From: Terrimonas_B sp041743125
GTDB taxonomy: Bacteria > Bacteroidota > Bacteroidia > Chitinophagales > Chitinophagaceae
Direction: 5' to 3'
Assembly (NCBI GenBank): GCA_041743125.1
Contig: JBGTNK010000189.1
Coordinates: forward strand, 8,749-72,748
DNA length: 64,000 nt
Both the position numbers and the translations under genes were made by a program. The notes beneath the pieces are model-generated. The model was not told the DNA's origin and searched no databases. It saw only the letters and a list, made by a program, of their open reading frames with translations. Positions within the stretch are counted from its first letter, which is position 1, and the number at the start of each line of letters is the position of its first letter. Shown one piece after another: positions 63,601 through 64,000 of this stretch.

Positions 63601-64000
63601 TACCATAAGCAAGACTTGTTGCGTCCAGGCTATAGGTGATACCGGTCGCATTGGAAGCCGTAGCTAAGTAAGTTACTGTTCCGGCGCCCTGGCAACGTGC
63701 AGAGTTGGGGCCTTCATCAAATACAGGAGCTGAAACATCCGGTCCTGTAGTTACACTTACCGTTATACTTCCGGCTCCATTGCTCCATTCTAATGTGGTA
63801 TTATTCTGCGCCCTTACATAATAAGTTCCTGAAAGGGTAACATTATAACTTGATGTTGAATTTGCTGTGCTGGTTCCTGTTGCACTGGTTTGCCAGAACC
63901 AGGTTTCACCTGCCGGTGCTGAACCGGTAAAGTGCATGGTAACACCATTACTTACACATTGCGGGGAGTTAGAAGTTGGATTGGCTGGTGCAGCCGGAAC
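54608..64000 (-). CDS. Giant repeat-containing T9SS surface protein (5' end beyond window)
   Basis: The frame is open to the right edge, so the N-terminus is missing; 3130 residues are visible. Order from the N-terminal side: part of an Ig-like domain; 15 tandem repeats of about 89 residues (59725-63736); a beta-rich segment; an Ig/cadherin-like domain (VYQICDSTNICTTASVFFDI); a large region with IgGFc-binding-like character (for example GQIAMTQVSGEPTRMPVQAI and TFTLNQGESYLVDGG, low confidence); a second Ig-like domain (KDRFEYNVCSTPSPVICDIA); an SdrD B-like domain (GTVFLDRNDDGINNDGGGG); the pre-sorting domain (AEVKWSTQTELNTDYYVVERS region); and a T9SS domain with IWPNPFRSNVTISI and QLPAGVYLVEITD. 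It is probably a long adhesin or sheath-like surface fibre. The frame is intact throughout, which suggests it is used. Confidence 0.88.
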   Translation of the reverse strand, partial: VPAAPANPTSNSPQCVSNGVTMHFTGSAPAGETWFWQTSATGTSTANSTSSYNVTLSGTYYVRAQNNTTLEWSNGAGSITVSVTTGPDVSAPVFDEGPNSARCQGAGTVTYLATASNATGITYSLDATSLAYGNTINSATGAVTFAFNWNGSSTITATAEGCNGPLSSDHEVEILAFVNTPVFDAGPSSVRCQGAETINYNASADNATGLTYSLDAGSLAAGITIDANTGDVTFDASWFGTSVITVEAVGCNGPKSATHTIDTRGMVATPVFTLGSTSNRCKGGATVVYTANAANAASVIYSLDAASITGGVTINGTTGAVTYPNGWTGTSVITATATGCSGPTSATHNASSWNDVNNPVYSIGNSSTRCQGAGTVTYTATEANAWAGISYGLDAASLAAGNTIDTATGAVTYTAGWSGSSKITVTAKGCGGQKTKDHDVTTTPYVQAPVFEWGASSIRCQKGETTNYKSTAANNTSITYTLDAASLAAGNSITTGGGGSEGRVTFTAGWTGTSVVTAIASGCNGPVSTTHSITTTPSVAAPVLTLGSGSTRCQGAGSVTYTASAANNTGITYSLNAPALSAGNTINASTGQVTYVAGWTGATVITASATGCGGPLTGTHTVTITPYVGTPVFTAGATSSRCQGAGAVTFTANASNSTSVSYSLDATSLAAGNTINGSTGAVSFAAGWTGVSTITANATGCGSPTSANHVVTTNPPVTTPVFTLGASSFRCLGFGTVTYAATSSNSTGINYSLDATSLSAGNTINSATGAVNYTLLWVGTSTITASASGCAGPFTAIHTVTINGAVTTPVFTMGSSSTRCQGAGTVTYTANANNTSGITYSLNAGSITAGNTINSATGLVTYVAGWSGTTTITASAAGCNGPRTANHTVTVTPTVGTPVFTTGPTSTRCQGAGSVDYTANASNITGKTYSLDAASLAAGNTINSVNGIVNYVAGWSGTSIVTCTVTGCNGPASSNHTVTITPTVGTPVFTAGSTSIRCQGAGTVVYGAAAAYTTGISYSLNAASISGGNSINSGTGSVNWTAGWSGTSTITASAAGCNGPRTAIHTVTITPTVGLPVFTLGATSSRCQGANSVIYTATATNNTGISYSLDATSISGGNSINSATGEVTYQADWTGTSIITASATGCNGPRSSNHTVTTNITVGATVFTLGATSIRCQGGNSVTYTATAPNSTSISYALDAASTSGGNTINAMTGAVVYAAGWSGTTTITATAAGCNGPTSDIHTVTITPTVGTPVFISGSTSTRCQGVNTVTYSANATNTTGITYSLDGSSISAGNSINSSTGIVTYVSTWNGTSTITATATGCNGPRTANHTVTITPTVGTPVFSLGLQSVRTQAAGTVIYSATSTNNTGISYSLDPASVSGGSTINSSTGAVTWAASWFGTSVVTATATGCNGPVTSVHIANINPSVVQSPLYLSTPGQILDRIDPVATGITTTVQSAVLASTGTASTTFTLDPALCNDLTIKAQTIAVVLHLNISSGTMPVNPNITATIRYGATTIINLTNPVYNSSTGILSWSAILGADVTVPTGQMITLTITTAQPGVTFRIDYHSMTKPSRVSLFPVSTFIDFLSFDIYNAPYPGGSKRISGNTNTTYYARSVVTTPFGYRDITGMEMKINPPGNSFAVTCVDSTACTRTYEYAWTTTSSTGTYYLLATAKEGYENIIKNSELLAFDVCTLCGPVALNDSAKGAGGTPLIVDVTANDYDPNKNINASSLSIFSQPNNGTGFVSNNKIVYLPNGSFAGKDTLVYQICDSTNICTTASVFFDIDPLLIDQCSDATRTHTYFVPYPENDAFKALLNTSSTTMPSNNIRTVISLTIPYPGMSIVWDHWEDGYEINPWDPLQTTTKVWGDGNPYNGIAPGYANDIIPAGGSIILDNTMPANPRVSTNIFYDGRDKITSSGQIAMTQVSGEPTRMPVQAIKTNITSTFNFGQSFTIPLGQNFPSRDFRYTGLFVRAELDGTIVEIDKDNNGSLETTFTLNQGESYLVDGGVNYGATVTSNKPIGVELNAGGVDQFSIRNASIYPATWYSNTYYSPVPTSDNPANNPKDSSVVMLYNSLNRPITISWQSGVPGSGTINLPAKGCVRFPLIYSATAAYKFFNPTGESFTAIEIIDSYTPGGGGNDGQTYDWSFNLIAESRLTDFATTAWAPGGLDLVAPPGPDVNGNPVWVTANMNTTLYVKWDGNVSGTSGLVSPCGLRYDVAYTLNALNYVKLRDMSDNDQSGLAIYTCNGAKIAAVYGADPQGSGTGIGVAYWDVGSTIIPFCKQKLIFANDDYARTIVNQPVTIPILLNDFGFLAVVDPASVTNTALLKPKNGTVSINSNGTVIYTPDPGYVGKDRFEYNVCSTPSPVICDIATVYVDISNCPAPYNQNVIAGTVFLDRNDDGINNDGGGGVAGAKVYLYVDGNCNGIAASNELSDSVTVDGSGSYQFISYPEKFVEDNFDDGSGGRTCANGTDGNTTWLSDWTDIDDAASPGLCNAISNESTKDVEIRRDNAFGYGLRLKDRNRSATRTVNLSGASYAFLSFSYRRKSATLTAGEDIIVQASSNGSTFGTVYTIAGTGTTDAGYVNIMNQDITAYAGPTTYIRFLTNNNVDDQDTVYIDNVKIQFLRYPQCYITKLNTATVPANYHTTTVLQHNLTATSAQTCLAPYDFGIAKNIMSISGTLYHDPNGITDNLINGTPTGKVMTSPVYAYLTDSTNKVVRRTTLNSVTGVFTFPTADVFTNYQLRLSTVSVNLGDTPPPDAGLEAISGNWAHTADGFGINNVAGTGLKPGLARGIVSVFTTATNITGINFGIQRLPVSDNHRTTISQPAMNSFLTLNGGVNLPVLSGADPEDYAAGGVLTNRKVIIDSIPANAELYYNNSLVSKGTSVGTFDPSLLQVKFVNPTSGSNTVTFMYSYVDNANMKDPTPASYTLAWGGNQTLPADRLVAQVSLNGANAEVKWSTQTELNTDYYVVERSLDNSNFAPTGKKVSASGNSTTKKEYKLPDNISSLTQVEVIYYRVKLVDLDGKVTYSNVVALRLSKKPGVTIWPNPFRSNVTISITTERETTVVINLIDVNGKMVKTHSMPAPKGISIINLNSLDQLPAGVYLVEITDKSAGTTFQKLIKNN
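59725..63736 (-). repeat. 15 in-frame tandem repeats of about 267 nt in the giant protein
   Basis: Each unit of 89-90 residues has the pattern V-x-x-PVF...RCQGAGTVTY...GITYSLDAASLAAGN, then TINSATGAVTY, W-x-G-T-S-x-I-T, and GCNGP...H-x-V. Two cysteines per unit (RCQG and GCNGP) probably form a disulfide. The most C-terminal unit has RTQA and so lost its first cysteine; the tenth has an extra one (SIVTCTVTGC). Units differ in many codons, so the array is not a recent amplification. Nucleotide spacing stays close to 267. Confidence 0.9.

Noticed and set aside
59725..63736. Regular repeats of about 267 nt, at first sight array-like
   Set aside because: They are translated in one open frame with protein-level conservation and no spacer pattern, so this is not a CRISPR array or satellite.

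Overview
The window looks like a chromosomal segment of a Bacteroidota bacterium, most likely order Chitinophagales (family Chitinophagaceae or a relative). The reasons are: seven or eight large secreted proteins that end in type IX secretion system (T9SS) sorting domains; a fused isobutyryl-CoA mutase; the long, three-domain form of IspG; a SusC-like TonB receptor; an RHS tip of the Bacteroidota type; an almost complete lack of Shine-Dalgarno sequences; and several upstream sites that fit the Bacteroidota promoter pattern (TTG or TTTG, about 20 nt, then TAnnTTTG). Family placement is inference; I could not run a search.

Region 1 (1-22 kb) is mostly housekeeping. From the left: icmF (cut by the window edge); a two-gene set that looks like muropeptide/amino-sugar recycling (a sugar kinase fused to a RapZ C-terminal domain, then a MurU-like nucleotidyltransferase); a secreted M1 aminopeptidase; a metallophosphoesterase; a RidA protein; an odd 3-hydroxyacyl-CoA dehydrogenase-like protein followed by tsaB; an ArsR regulator followed by a metallo-beta-lactamase/rhodanese gene broken by three frameshifts; a lipid A-type acyltransferase with nadB; ispG; an isolated batB-batC pair; a class D beta-lactamase; greA with a hairpin in its leader; and rsmA with a 2-hydroxyacid dehydrogenase.

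Region 2 (22-44 kb) is a block of very large secreted T9SS cargo genes: a GEVED protein, an M14 zinc carboxypeptidase, a divergent pair sharing the same N-terminal module (28531-32241 and 32420-36592), and a tandem duplicate of glucose/sorbosone dehydrogenase-like proteins with PKD domains (37808-40597 and 41028-43853). pdxA sits among them. Most of these genes are closed by clear hairpin terminators.

Region 3 (44-48 kb) is a poor, degraded accessory stretch. It holds a stand-alone copy of the domain that normally precedes the T9SS sorting domain, a small broken gene, and the 3' tip of an RHS toxin gene (one nonsense codon, one frameshift) overlapping a small two-zinc-knuckle protein that is probably its immunity protein. 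A winged-helix regulator with a membrane-protein partner follows.

Region 4 (48-64 kb) has an outer-membrane TonB receptor with a DUF2269-like membrane protein, an Ig-like T9SS protein, a second stand-alone pre-sorting-domain protein, and a giant repeat-rich T9SS surface protein of at least 3130 residues that runs off the right edge. The Ig-like T9SS protein and the small stand-alone protein share a duplicated promoter and long leader, each with a small upstream ORF.

No tRNA, rRNA, CRISPR array, intact insertion sequence or prophage was seen. The best candidates for something undescribed are the kinase-RapZ fusion next to a MurU-like gene, the duplicated leaders with upstream ORFs, the free-standing pre-sorting domains, and the RHS tip with its partner.
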